Source: Acholoe squamosa (taxonomy: Eukaryota > Annelida > Polychaeta > Phyllodocida > Polynoidae). From it: a stretch of DNA of 64,000 nt. Position numbers and translations under genes: made by a program. How positions within the stretch are numbered: the stretch's first letter is position 1; each line of letters opens with the position of its first letter. The DNA is taken from assembly GCA_949317995.1 (NCBI GenBank), contig OX439038.1:67780659-67844658 (forward strand), given 5' to 3'. This document shows positions 1 to 11,955 of this stretch, one piece after another. Below the pieces are notes generated by a model that was not told the origin of the DNA, ran no database searches, and saw only the letters and a program-made list of their open reading frames with translations.

Positions 1-760
1 AGTAAAACCTTTTATACTGTAGTGATTATTTGCTGATTTACAAGCTTTATAGACCTTATAATGAGATAAATGTCCACTGAACTCTTTTTGTGCACCATAT
101 GTACCTTAACCGGCTGTGATCTAAAGAAAAATACCAAGAGTTCGTTATAAAAGACAATCATTGTGATTAATGTGTCGAAAGAAGGTGTTTGCAAAAACTA
201 CTCCTTTACAGTCCGCGTAAGTGACCTTAGGTGGATACGTCACTATTTCTCGTACAAGGTCTTGCGTTAGAGTCAGAAATGATTGCTATTTACCGCTGGG
301 TATTTATTTTTCAATGCCTTATTCAAATACTGCCAGATATATACCAGGTGACAGACAGCATATGTCTCCCTATCCAAACATTTTTTGTTGTTTGTTAAGC
401 TGATACTACCAGGTATTTGAGAAAAGTTCTTTGCTCTCTCTGTTTGAGCAGAGAAGTTGTCTCTATAGCCTCTATACACTGTATGCCAAATGTTGGTTCC
501 TCAGATCACATTCCTCAAGATAAGCCTTTATTCATTGTATATATTGAGTTGTATGGAATATTTGTTATGAGGCCATATACTTTTATGACTTATTGTTGAT
601 TTCATTGTTTGGTTCACTCATTAGTTGATATCTAATTGTGTCTGTACAATCTAAAAGTGATGTACATTTTCTGAGGTTTAACATTAGAACAAGGAACTTC
701 TATTATATTAAACGGATAATGGATGCCAGCATCCTGTATATCTTACTGTAAAAGAAACTA
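1..760. other. Intergenic, no gene recognised
   Basis: Only short, low-complexity open frames are present on either strand, with no recognisable domain or splice-bounded exon. I see no repeat structure here beyond ordinary AT-rich sequence. Confidence 0.4.
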
Positions 761-898
761 TACTGTAATACCTCGCATATAAGGTGCATACTCAGTTGAA
801 GGAAATACTGTTCTATAGTATAATATCCCTGCCTGTATTAAAAGGCAGAAGTCCACCCTTGCGTACAAGCCGCGCCTAATACGCGGGGTATTACAGTA
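761..898. mobile_element. MITE, CGTATAAGGCGC family copy 1
   Basis: The left end reads TACTGTAATACCTCGCATA. The reverse complement of the right end reads TACTGTAATACCCCGCGTA, so this is a 138-bp element with long imperfect terminal inverted repeats and no coding capacity. Related copies lie at 3945, 5739, 15317 and 33235. It is probably a non-autonomous DNA transposon; the superfamily is not determined. Confidence 0.7.
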
Positions 899-2685
899 CT
901 TTTGGTAAAATAGCGTAAATTTATACCTTAACAGCATTTAGATGTAATGTGGTCAATTGTAATATTGATGTACCACTAGGATGTAGCATTGTCAATTTGT
1001 GGGCAGGAACTCTGTTGATTTCAGTTGTCAAGATATTTCTGTTACACCAAATGTTGAAATCATGTTAGAATTTTGCCCCTTGTATGTCTCATTAACTTGG
1101 AAAGATTACTTTTCCAAGTTTTCAGAGACAGGTGGTTTCCTATGGGGGTGTCAGCTTTGGGTGTCAGGTTTCCCGCCCTTTTTCAGGTCTCATTGTTATT
1201 TAGCAGGGGGAACTGAGGTGTTTCCAGCTAAGGGGCAATTGGAGATGAATATTCTATACCATAGTGTTTTCTTCTTGGTTTATTCCATTTTGAATATAGC
1301 AGCATATAACTGTATAGTAGCATTATTCTAACACTTAATATTACATGAATATATTGAAAGATAAATATTTTGAAAGGGGAGAGATATTATCATACTTGGT
1401 CCACCTATGTTAAGTACATCCTGTGTCCTCCCCTCCTAAAATATGAGCCAGGTACCAGCCTTCAGGTTGCCTGGTTCACTCTTTACTCACCAGGAGGCAT
1501 TACTTCTATAGAAGAGTGCTGATGTCACCTAGTTACAGCTGAACTCTCAGTGGGGATGGCTGAGAGTTACAGGCAGAAGTATCAATTTTCTTCTGGTTAT
1601 GTTGATTTCAATTACAAATGATGGTTTATGATTGACATGTGTCAGTATGTCTAGACCAATCAATGCAGGCTGTGATTGGCTGTTGAGAGTCCTGATTGGC
1701 TGGCCAAAATTAACAAGTAGGTAATTATAGATATGTCTAGACTAACTACTACAGCTCTAAACAATTGTTGGTATGGACCTTTCCAAGTTATCTGCGATAT
1801 AAATCGCTTCAACACTCGTTTCATATAGAAGTGTCTAGTTCATATATGCATTCTCTGAAGATTTGATTGAAATGTGATAGATTTGCCACTACACCAAAGG
1901 TATTAATACTGTTAATTTGAGCTATAAATGTCTAGAGATGTAATAGATAAGGTAAGAGATTCTACTAGGTGTAGACTGCTGTAACTTTGAGATTAGAGTC
2001 AATACCGAGGTAGAGGATTGTGCAATGGACGCGGCCATGGCTGAAGCTGATTACCAGTGGTTATCACTAACAACACTCATCAGATGGGTACCAACTGCCC
2101 CCCAGAGGCCCGCAGTGAAATGTTAGGATTATTTAATTGGCTGATAATTATTTTCGCTAAGTCGGCCTTTTGAATTTGGGCCCTCCAAACAAGGCCCATA
2201 GTTTTAGGCTTTTTAAAGTACCAACGCAAGGCCCCTCAATACAGTGTCCTTACATCTACAGCATTAGTGCACCCCTAACCAGAAACTTTACAGGGTCAGC
2301 CTTTCAATAGGCCCAAAGGTTCTCTGATGAATAACCCTCTAAAAATAAAAGAACAAATAATTCCGCCGCCTTTGGAGCAAAGGGGGTCATTTTTCTTCAG
2401 CATCACACATCTTAGTACCAAGGGGGTTTATGTAGACGTCATTAGCACTCTTGGGTGTTTGAAATCCACTTTGCCCTTATTATGAATTTAACTTAGAAGT
2501 GTTGAAGATTTTACACGCTTTCACGTTTGCTTAGTTGATAAAGAGTACCACTCTTGTTATCTGATTGTTTGAATAACCAGATCTCAGATTTGTAGTGTAT
2601 TGATATATTCAAACATGTGCATTTATTCCTTACCTCAACCAATCCATGATTTTCACCTTCTGATACTACACCGCTTATTCATATA

Positions 2686-2686
<1 letters not shown>
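899..2686. other. Intergenic, no gene recognised
   Basis: The longest open stretch (999-1331, plus) has no recognisable motif and is not flanked by convincing splice sites. Around 1640-1700 the motif TGATTGGCTG is repeated a few times. Around 2130-2300 short GGCCC-containing phrases recur. Neither has an assigned function. Confidence 0.35.

Positions 2687-2760
<74 letters not shown>
2687..2760. repeat. (TA)n microsatellite
   Basis: A run of more than 30 TA dinucleotides degrades at the right edge into TATGTATGTATACATA. It is a simple sequence repeat and is likely length-polymorphic. Confidence 0.95.
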
Positions 2761-2761
<1 letters not shown>

Positions 2762-3944
2762 ACATAGATAAAACAATTACTGATAATAGACTGATATTAG
2801 CAAACACAACTTGTGCCTAAATCACGGAAGTTCATAGTAACTATGTCAAGTGTCCTAAGAGGGTCATTGAGAACATTGTAATTTTCTTTTTTTAGTTTAA
2901 TAGGCCTATATTTACAATATGTCTCGTAGGGAGAGTCTTTGCCGAAAGATAACAGTTTTAGTTTATTAATTAATTTTGGCCTCTGAAGATAGGGTTGTCA
3001 TGTATGATTATACTGATGTTATATTTGATGTACAGCACTTTATTATTAAGGCATTATTTAACTATTCTTGTTTGATAACAAATTTGTTCAGGAATAGATT
3101 TGCAAGAGATTAGGTTGTCTATTGTGTTCTAGAACATATCTTAGAGTTCAGGTTAACAGGTTTCTAAGAGATTAGGTTATCTAGTTTCTTCTAGCGATTT
3201 TGTCATTTAGTTTCATTAAGAAAAGAGATTAGGTTATACCTATTTTGTTTATCGGTATGAAGTATTTCAGAGATCAGTTTCATTATAGACAAAGTACATG
3301 TGTATGGTGTATAAATTATTATCCTGAATGTTGAATTTAAGATGAATATACATTATATTTGAGACTTGGGGTAAATTGTGCTTAATAATGTTGATAGTGT
3401 TATCCCACCTGCCCAAGTGCTAAGCTGTGTCAGATTCAAAACCTTAAAGCTGATATAAGATCCTAATGGCAGAACACTAACGGTAATTATCGATCAACAG
3501 TAATTAACCAAAGGGTTCTCTTGTCACTAAAAAGCGAGAATAATACAAGTAACAAGAAAAATGTGGCAAGGACCACGGATAGGAGTTGCCACTCCATCGC
3601 TAGCCACTGCGGGTGACGTCACTGAGGCAGCATGATGTCACCAATGATGTCATAGGTGACAGGGAGAAAACCGAAAACATTATGGAGTTGCTACGGTTGC
3701 TACGCTCCCGGCTTACGCAACTCAAAAAAAAATGGGGCAAAATGATAAGAGGAAAAGGGGTATACAATTCTGTAGGTTAGATATAGAAAGAATTACTGAG
3801 GTCTTAACGCAGTCTTAGGTAAATCCTGCCCATCTCATGCTATCCACCAGCACATAGTCCCCTAGGCGGTCTACAGAAAGGACCAAAATCACTGCCTCTA
3901 TATGCCACGTTTTAGGGCTGGTAATTCAATTAGCGTACCAGGTA
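2761..3944. other. Intergenic; weak repeated phrase
   Basis: The phrase AGAGATTAGGTT(G/A)T occurs three times near 3108, 3169 and 3224, suggesting an old degenerate tandem repeat. Around 3600-3660 several ATGTCA/GACGTCA-like motifs cluster. No open frame is convincing. Confidence 0.35.
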
Positions 3945-4144
3945 TTACTGTAAATACCCGCGTATAAGCCATGACTTGTACACGGCTTATAAAATGTGCC
4001 CAAAGTCAGAATGCGGTTCATACATGTGTATTCACCCCGACAGAGCAGTATACAATTTTCAAGCAATATATGCGGCTTATAGCTCATTCCAAAGTCAGGT
4101 GAGGCTTATAAGCGAAATCTGCTTATACACAGGTATTTTTGGTA
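3945..4144. mobile_element. MITE, CGTATAAGGCGC family copy 2
   Basis: The left end TACTGTAAATACCCGCGTAT is matched in reverse complement at the right end by TACCAAAAATACCTGTGTAT. The interior repeats CGGCTTATA/GGCTTATAAG phrases. It is non-coding and more diverged than copy 1. Confidence 0.6.
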
Positions 4145-4510
4145 TGTACTATTAAACCCCATGGGAAAGCGGGAATGTTTATCACAGGCTCGAGAATCTA
4201 AATTTACACAAGTCATCTAAATTGCCATGAATTTGACCTTTATGATCGAAATGGGGTTAAACACCTACAACTCACTCATCTAGAAAATATACTCAGAAGT
4301 GAAGCATTACCTATTGCATTATGACTATATGATATTGTGTCATCTGATATTACAAGTTACATAACTCATATGACATGTTTGCCATTGAATTGGAAAATTA
4401 TCTTTTTCTATTATCATACTGCGTGCATGTTTTCTGATATTCATATCAGTCCAGAAATTAAAGATTTACATTTTACTACCTTTGAGGATGAGCTGACTAT
4501 CATTTCACAA

Positions 4511-4894
4511 CAGGGGTAGACACGAACACTGGCCCGGTGGCCAATCGCCAACAGTTTTGAGTTCTGGCCAGTGATTTTTTCAAAAACAATATTCCTACTG
4601 GCCCAGGTGGCCAGTGGAGTCTCACCTGTGAAAGTCTACTTTATCTGTAGAAAAGGCTGCCACGAGGTTTCATTCATTAAATCACCATGTTATAATGAAA
4701 TATTCTGGCGAAAGTAGTATTAAAGGTTTTCCTTTGATATTCAGATTATTTTTTTTATTTAATACTTTTTAGACATAACACAGTTTTTTTTCCATCTAAA
4801 GATCCCAGGCCTGCAGCTTTAGCTGCGGGCCAATAGATTTCTAGGGCTGTTGGTCCGGGTGGCCAGTGGCTAGAAAAGTTAGTGTCTACCCCTG
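4511..4894. mobile_element. TIR element, CAGGGGTAGACAC family copy 1
   Basis: The left end is CAGGGGTAGACACGAACACT. The right end is the inverted counterpart ending GTGTCTACCCCTG. GGCCAGTGG-type phrases repeat just inside both ends. The flanks are CACAA and CATAA, possibly a 5-bp target duplication with one change. There is no transposase. The copy at 36971-37146 shares both ends. Confidence 0.7.
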
Positions 4895-5203
4895 CATAAT
4901 ATTTATTTAGAATACATTTGTGCTGTATGATTATCACCAGCAAGACAAGGTATATTTTTTTCACATATTGCACGTAAATAAATAATTAAAAAACCTCAAA
5001 AATATCTGGTCCTAACATGAGCTTTTCCCATTGTACACAGGGGACTTAGTATGTTAATGTCTCATGTTCAGGAAAGAAACTCTCAATAAAAATTACTTTT
5101 ATTTCTTGGTATATTGTGTCTTATTTCAATCTAAAGCAAACGCTAAAATGACAAAGTTAAGGCTTTAATATAGAACTTGATTTTTCTCGGAATGACTAGT
5201 TTA

Positions 5204-5528
5204 CAGGGGTGTGAAATCTCCGCTTAGAGGCGGAATTCAGCCTTTTTTGTGTTCACCAGGACCTTTCCTGAGATCAGTGTAAATCCACTGAGAAAATGAA
5301 ATACCATTTATATGGGGGGGGGGGGGGTTGACTGAAACTATATGGTCTCACATTGTTTTGATACCTTCCAAACTGGTTTCTGATTATCTAAATCATACTT
5401 AAGCCCCCAAAAAGTGGTATAATACATTTAATTAGCTGTTTGAACAACTTTTATCAAATGTGAAATTGACTATAAATCATCACAATATATACTTCAGCCT
5501 AAACCAGTTTTAGCGTTTCACACCCCTG
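5204..5528. mobile_element. TIR element, CAGGGGTGTGAAA family, complete copy
   Basis: The element starts CAGGGGTGTGAAA and ends TTTCACACCCCTG, a perfect 13-bp terminal inverted repeat. It is flanked by the direct repeat AGTTTA at 5198-5203 and 5529-5534, a clean 6-bp target duplication. The interior has a poly-G run and no coding sequence. Related fragments lie at 24915-25227 and 26400-26594. The CAGGGGTG ends resemble hAT-type termini, but hAT usually makes 8-bp duplications, so the class is open. Confidence 0.8.
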
Positions 5529-5738
5529 AGTTTAACATGTGCTGCTGGGGAAGAAATATACTGTAAGAGCTCTTCGCATAAACCATAGCTTTAATATCCA
5601 TGATTCAGATGCTTTTTGCAGCTCATTGGATGCCCCTTGTCTCAATGCGGCTTACAGGCAGGGTATTTAAGGTTGGTCGCTACTCTTTGGGTAAAGTCAA
5701 CAGTAAATCTTCATTTTTGGTCTTTAGGTAGCCTATAT

Positions 5739-5975
5739 TACAGTAATCTCCCGCGTATAAGACACAGTGCACGTATAAGACGCACCCCCAACTCATGGAA
5801 GACTATTTCACGTATAAGACACACTTCTAAGGGCAGACTTTTGTAAGTTTAGTACTGTTCCGTAGTAAAAATACCCCGCCTATAAGATGAACCTCCAACT
5901 TGAGAGAATGTTATAAGACCCACCAGCCATTTGTTTGGCGTAGAAGACGTGTCTTATACGCGAGAGATTATGGTA
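5739..5975. mobile_element. MITE, CGTATAAGGCGC family copy 3
   Basis: The ends read TACAGTAATCTCCCGCGTAT on the left and CGCGAGAGATTATGGTA on the right, roughly inverted. The interior contains several additional CGTATAAGACGCAC-like phrases, so this copy appears internally reiterated. It is non-coding. Confidence 0.6.
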
Positions 5976-6678
5976 TATAAAATTAAATTATGAAAAGAAA
6001 AATGGGGGGTCCCGAGCTACTGTTTAAAATATTTCGAAAAAATAAAAGTATTTCAATTATTCTCGCTAAAATGAGAAAAATTGAAAATTTTCTTGATTTT
6101 TAACCATATCAACAATTAATCACAGAAAGACCTCACACATAGAAAGCCTATTAGGAGTAGAAAATTGCAAAAATATTTTCTCAGACATATGGTATTGCAT
6201 TCTAGGTAAAAGTGTAAAGTCTTAAGAATGTATAGGAACAATTTGGCATAATTATATAATCTTTTTGCCTAAAACAGTGTTGAAAGTCATCTGAATTTTT
6301 TTTATACTTTCTCAGAAAATACTTACTTTTCTTATGAAAATAATTTTGACGTATGGTCCCACACATAATTTCAGGATTTGAGACCCTTGAAATAAAAATG
6401 TACTTGAAAAATGAACAAAATCTCATACTTTGAGCACTGCATGATGGGGAAAATGGTAAGAATCATAAGACAAAATGGTTTCTATTTATACCTATGGTTT
6501 TGTTTAGAGCATTTGATGGTTATTGATACAAGCCAGAAATAAAACTCGGAAAACCTATGTTAAATCTAGATGTAAATATGCATAAATCTGAAAGTGTCAT
6601 AAAAAAAAGCTCATTCTGTAACAAAATGACCCAAAATTTCTTGTGTGTATTAAGTTAATGGCTACCACAGGTATGAGC
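5976..6678. other. AT-rich intergenic, no gene recognised
   Basis: This is A/T-rich sequence with many homopolymer runs. The minus-strand open stretch at 6202-6426 is compositionally random and has no motif. Confidence 0.4.
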
Positions 6679-6682
6679 ATAC

Positions 6683-7037
6683 TGTAATGGTTCGGGTCTT
6701 TCTAACCAAGGGGGTTCGGGTCTTGTGATTCGAAAGGAAAGACAAAGACAGTATTCCGAGTGTATGCCAACGGTTTTATTATGATTTACACCTTTCGGTT
6801 ACCCCTGTGAGTACATGGTTAGGATAACATGATGTCTACATGTAGTATGTACGGAGGCCTACATGGCCTCTGACGTGGCAGGTGAGCGCAGAGCCTTTTA
6901 TATGGATGCTCCCGGTTTGTCGCCAGGTGTCCCACGGACCCGGATAGGTGCTGCCACCTACCCGGAACCTCAGGAACACCAGGCAACAGGACTCACCCGC
7001 CACACCAGACGGCACCAGTTAGTATTAAACCTCTACA
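6683..7037 (-). repeat. 3' LTR of the minus-strand LTR element
   Basis: This 355-bp LTR has TG..CA ends. It differs from the partner at 12325-12679 by five substitutions, all transitions (about 98.6% identical). It is the downstream LTR because the primer-site motif adjoins the other copy. Confidence 0.9.
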
Positions 7038-7050
7038 CTACTCCCCCAGA
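7038..7050 (-). promoter_or_regulatory. Polypurine tract of the LTR element
   Basis: Read on the minus strand the sequence is GTCTGGGGGAGTAG directly before the LTR start TGTAGAGG. This is the expected position for plus-strand DNA priming. Confidence 0.6.
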
Positions 7051-8343
7051 CAATAGGTAGGAGTTATAACTATTAAATTATTGTATTAAATAGGAGTAAC
7101 ATATACATAATGTCTATTCCTATAATAGAGGTTAAGTTATAGTTAAACATCCGTAACATAAGAAAGTATGAGTTTATATATGAACATCAACACGAAAGTA
7201 ATGATAAGTTACGGATAGTTGGATAATATTAAGGTAAGTACAATGTGAGAATACCTGGTCAGATATATGTAACGGATCTGAACCATTAACAAGATATGCA
7301 ACCTTGTGATTAAATTATTAACATACGAATCCATAATAGCCTTGATAAAGACTCTAACCATAACGTTATCACTTTCTTTACACACAAGAAACCATTAGTT
7401 CTGATAAGAACTATTAAAGGGTATGTAGGTTATAACAGTATACTCGGAAATATTATTTCGAATGTCCTATACATTAGTATAGACAAAGTTATTATTAGAA
7501 AAATATACACATTTTTATGTATCACCGTATTTATAATATAATACCATATCACCGGATGAAACATTCGAATAATACTAAGGAACGTAACATTTACTGTTGT
7601 ATAAACCATAGGACCATAGATCTATTAAATGAACACATTTGGTGTTTTTTATAATTTTATACAATGATATTAGATCTATACCCGTATTATATTAAGCATG
7701 CATCTAAAAGTCATAGTTTATGACATAGATTAGGTTCTACAATAAACCTTTCAATATTACAACTATAGTTAATATTTGAATATAGAACAAAGTGATACAT
7801 ACAGTTTTGTTTACATTATTAACTATCCGGATGCTCCTTGCGATGATGTAGTGGATGTGGAGGTGTAGAAGTAATCCGGGTATGGTCAGCTAACCATGGA
7901 AAGGATGTGCTATAGTTTCTTTTAAGTATATATAATCACGGATGTTGATAGGGCAGCTACCCAATTCCTCTTGAAGTGCTAAAGTCAAAATGTAGTATAT
8001 CCGGATTGAATAGTCCTATTATAAAAGCACTCGGGCCAAGTAGTAGTAGTGTCCATAGTGTCCTAATAGTAGTAGATTACCAAAACGTATATCCAGTGTC
8101 TATGAATGTATAGTTCCGGGTAGGTTTAAGGAACATAGATCTTGGTTGTAGATAGGACATCAGGGTAGCAGGTGTTTTTGGTACTCCACATCTCGCTGCA
8201 TCCGTCCGGTACATCAACAAAAACTATTCGGATATATCTGAATCTAGGTCATTGGAGTGTATGGAGTTTCAGTTAGTTGACTGTGTACTCTGTATACATT
8301 CCGGGTTAATGAACTGATTTTGAAAATAGAAGCCGGAAGCATG
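7051..8343. other. Non-coding interior of the LTR element
   Basis: About 1.3 kb of AT-rich sequence contains repeated TAT/ATA phrases and no open frame longer than about 60 codons. It lies between the decayed ORF and the 3' LTR, where an autonomous element would carry pol. No remnant of reverse transcriptase or integrase motifs can be read in any frame. Confidence 0.6.
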
Positions 8344-10324
8344 TTAAGCCGAATGCTTAGCATGCTTCTTTTTTAGAAGAGCTAGGGCGGACTCCGCTTT
8401 ACCGTCCCACTCATCTAGATCCACACCGAACACTTTTATGAATTTAGTATTCAATCGGGTGTTCCGTTGTACTTCCTCATTTACTCTTTTTTCGAGGACA
8501 TGGACATCCATAGCTGCCTGTTCTTTGGCAGCCAAGGCCTCTTCTTCGAGTGATTTAACATCTCGAATTTTAGTTTCCAGGCGTTGCTTTTCAGCATTAC
8601 TAACATCCGGACATCCGCCTCCCTTTGGCGAGATTTATCAAACCAGACCTCTGCTGGACTAGCTTTAATAGTGATGGCATCGGCTGGTTTCGGGGTGTTC
8701 GCGACAGGTGGTGCAGCACTCGGAATGAATACTGGTGCAGCTGTCGCAGTGGCACTGGCGGTTCCGGATGAAACCGGTACAGGAGACGCACCCGGTTGTG
8801 AAACTGTAGGAATACAGTATCCGGGTGGTAAGTTCTGTTTGAGACCGAGGGCCAAATATTGTTGTATCTGGTCCTGACTCAAAGGTGCTGGAGACCCAGT
8901 GGCGGCAGCAGGGGCAGGCTTCTTGGGGACCAAGCGTCCACCTCTGCCTATAGTCAGAGATTGACTCTCCGGTCCGGGTTTCTCGGACATGGAAGGATAA
9001 GCCCTCTTGTCCAGTTTACCCGGATGTTGCGCAGCTGATGCATAGGATCCGACAGGCGCAGGCTGTTTAAAGACAACAGGGGCCTGCGACTGTTCATGCG
9101 GGTGGCGTGCCAGCGGGGATCTGGAGCGATCCTCCCTGGCTGGGTTCTGGGGATCTGGAACACTACCGGGTTGACCCCGGTTTTGGTCTCTCCAGTTTCT
9201 ATCTCTGGCACGTTTACTGTCTCTGCCAGATTATTCGCGCAATTTCCAAATGCTATCGTGCATGTCTAGTTTCCCTCGGCCTGTGGTGAGTACCATCTTA
9301 GCGCTGAGTTTTGATTCCTTTCCTTTGTTAACAGAACAAAGGACTTGGTCACCTGGTTTAACTTTAGACCAGGCTTCCATATCTAGCTTATCTACTTCTC
9401 GCATAAGCTCCCGATGAAGTTCCATGACCTTCTTCCGAGCGAGATCAAGACCATCCGCATGGGCTGTTTTCTGGTGCCTCGCTAAGTCGCTGCGACGGTT
9501 ATAGGTTACCATCGTAGTGCATTTCTTTCCTCTCTTACCAATCGTCGGGTCACAAACGTAGACCGGATGATGGTGGAAGTGGGTCTCGACGAGATGTCGT
9601 TGGAACCGAGCAGAGGTGCTCCAGGTTTTGACAGTCTCGTCGCTTGCATCTTGGCAAATGGAAAAGGGGCAGGTTTTCTGACAATCGCTATACCACTTTT
9701 CCAGTGCCCAACGGAGCTTATGCTTCTGAGTGTTAGTATAATACTTATCAGAAGCGTTCAGCGTAAGCCATAGTTTCCTATAGGCTTTACTCGGATTCGG
9801 ATCTTCATCGGATAACCGCATCCAATCCTCGTCGTCCGACTCTCCATTTTTATTGGTGGGTCCGGGGCAGGCATATAATGGAGCCCTATCTTTCTTCCGG
9901 TATCCAGAAACGCAGTCCTTGAAACAGGTGGGTACCCGTTCCTTGAACCCAGATTTCGCGTTTCTCCAACGCTCGGCCTCTGTTTGGTTCGATGGTGCTG
10001 CGTCTTCATCGTACTCAAACTAGGACTCCCCTACAGAATCTTCTCCGGAAGAGTCCACTTGCATGGAATCTTCAGTGGTCAGGCCGGATTTAGCGGCTTG
10101 CTCCTCTGCTTCACAGAGTCCGGGAGATGTTTCTTCTTACGGGCTGAAGATTTCCTATTTTTGGATGTCACCCACTTGTCCTCTTCTGCCTCATCCGTTG
10201 TCGTAGCCGCCGGTTTCGGATCCTTGAGGGGATCCTTATCCTTTGGTTCCGGACTAGGGATTGCAGCAGAAGCACTGCTGGTCGAAGGTACGGGAACATC
10301 TGGACTTCTACCAGCCATCATTCA
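8344..10324 (-). pseudogene. Decayed LTR-element protein: C2H2-like fingers and coiled coil
   Basis: Minus-strand coding sequence starts near 10321 (MMAGRSPDVP) and is Pro/Ser/Lys-rich. It shifts frame near 10090 and meets an in-frame TAG near 10019. It then reads through the segment at 9821-9231, which has two zinc-finger-like motifs: C-X4-C-X19-H-X4-H (CPFSIC..H..H), then C-X10-C-X14-H-X4-H ending DLARHQKTAH. A TAA stops it at 9231-9233, but the same frame continues as an Arg/Ser/Pro-rich linker into MSEKPGPESQ at 8990. A further frameshift near 8610 leads to a heptad-like coiled coil (8535-8344) ending KKKHAKHSA. The damage indicates a formerly single ORF. It could be a gag-like nucleic-acid-binding protein; no family was recognised. 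Confidence 0.6.
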
Positions 10325-10381
10325 CTTAGGAATGCCAGGAGGTATGGCTCGCTGTAGCTCCGGTTCTTCCTCAGCCTCTTC

Positions 10382-11392
10382 TCATGCTTTGATCTCTTCT
10401 CTCACTCGGAGAGTGATGATCTGTTTGATAGCACTGGCTCGGTCCAATGGAACACTGGACACGGTTTGGAATTGCTTGATTTCAGCCTCCACTATGTAGA
10501 AGCCGTCGTCCCACTTTTCAAACTCGGTTGCTGCGGTACGATACTCCCTTAGAGTGTGGAGATTGTACAGTAGAGTATCTGGACGTGGGTAGACATGCCC
10601 GATTTTATCAACCAGGTAGCCCATCCAGTCTACATCAGTTCGTGTCATTTTCCATGCGGATTTATCAACCTTCTGATAGACCCCCATGGCTACAGCTCGA
10701 TTAGCCTGGTAAACCACATCGCGGAACTCTGGGTCTACCATAAGTCCGCATTGGCACCACGTCCAATCCGTAAGCCACTCCAGTGGCTTCCTCTCCCTTT
10801 GGTACTCCGTCATAATGTCCTCGACGGCCTTCCGAATACAGGAATCTACCGGAATAGATTTCCCCGTTTCGTCACTTGTCAGGTTCTGTAACTCCGGATG
10901 GATATACAGATACCTCCCGTCGTATACAGCGGGCGATTCGGAGTCCTCCATGTCCAAGAGTCTCTCCTGCTTATTCGAGTCGTGGGTCTCACCTTGGGTA
11001 TTGGCTTGACCATCGACTTGTTCTGTTGATGCAGCTGGGGTAGTATCCGAAGGGCGACTATCCGGCTGCTCTGTTGTTGGTTCAGCTGTTCCAGCTGGCG
11101 ATGCCAGTGGCGAAATAGCAGCTACTGGACTGGTCAAGTTGAACTCCTCCAGTCTCTTTTCGAACGACTGATCTGAAGTGGGTGCATCCACTTCCATCAG
11201 CTCATCTTCCTCCGGGGTTACTGGAGACAATACTTCACGAGTGAGGCATTTGGAAGCGGGCGTCAGCTTATCCAGGTCGCCGGATAGCTTCGCCGCGGTC
11301 ACGGATTCCTCAGCCATAGGCCTGTAGGAATCGAATCGGGAGTATAAAACACTCCTTTTCTGACTTAACGGCGTCAGAGGCCGGAACAACAC
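10382..11392 (-). CDS. LTR-element ORF of unknown family (336 aa)
   Basis: This is the largest intact open frame of the LTR element. The N-terminal half is acidic and Ser/Thr/Pro-rich, with a disordered look. The C-terminal half is compact and aromatic-rich (WLTDWTWCQCGL, WDDGFYIVEAEIKQF). It ends in TGA, and the same frame stays open for about 20 codons to a second TGA directly before the next ORF, which suggests one interrupted polyprotein or two tightly coupled ORFs. A different frame upstream (11498-11310) also looks protein-like (SERRRTSLRLLSDLLLKG), so the 5' end may have suffered a frameshift. No retroviral Gag major-homology or zinc-knuckle motif is visible. Confidence 0.5.
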   Translation of the reverse strand: MLFRPLTPLSQKRSVLYSRFDSYRPMAEESVTAAKLSGDLDKLTPASKCLTREVLSPVTPEEDELMEVDAPTSDQSFEKRLEEFNLTSPVAAISPLASPAGTAEPTTEQPDSRPSDTTPAASTEQVDGQANTQGETHDSNKQERLLDMEDSESPAVYDGRYLYIHPELQNLTSDETGKSIPVDSCIRKAVEDIMTEYQRERKPLEWLTDWTWCQCGLMVDPEFRDVVYQANRAVAMGVYQKVDKSAWKMTRTDVDWMGYLVDKIGHVYPRPDTLLYNLHTLREYRTAATEFEKWDDGFYIVEAEIKQFQTVSSVPLDRASAIKQIITLRVREEIKA

Positions 11393-11955
11393 AGGGTCTC
11401 TTGCCTAGGGCTTTGACTCTGTCGGGGTGTACGCCTTTTAGCAGTAAATCAGAGAGCAGACGAAGACTCGTCCGCCTCCTTTCACTGCTAAAAAACAATA
11501 TGGCGTTACGCTAGGTTTCGTGACGTCATTTCCACGCTCGAAAGCGGGGTCACGAGAGGTCAGCTGAGACCGGACGCCATGACGTCACACGCTCAACATG
11601 TGCGGACCGCGAAAATATAAACAAATGAATGTTTTGATGTTATTATCGCTCATGCTGTCGACTCATCTGGGGATTTGCGTGGAGTTTATGGAAAGCTTAT
11701 GCTAATCCACCGGATTATCCGTCCACCACCCACTGGTACATCGTACAGCGATGACAAACACACCTTTCAGGTCAGTTGTTAGGCTTCCGCATAACATATA
11801 ACATTCAACCGGTTAACAGGACGGCACACTCGTTGTGTATACGGGTTAGGTTACTGCAGTCCTCTGGGCTATTCTAGGACTATGACGGACAATTACCTCC
11901 TTGCCAGGTAATTCCTTTCCGAACCTGACAGACCGAAGAATTTACCAAATGTTAC

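Noticed and set aside
999..1331. 110-codon plus-strand open frame
   Set aside because: No domain, no splice context and AT-rich random composition; probably chance.
8438..9289. Several plus-strand open frames of 60-97 codons
   Set aside because: They are antisense shadows of the decayed LTR-element ORF.
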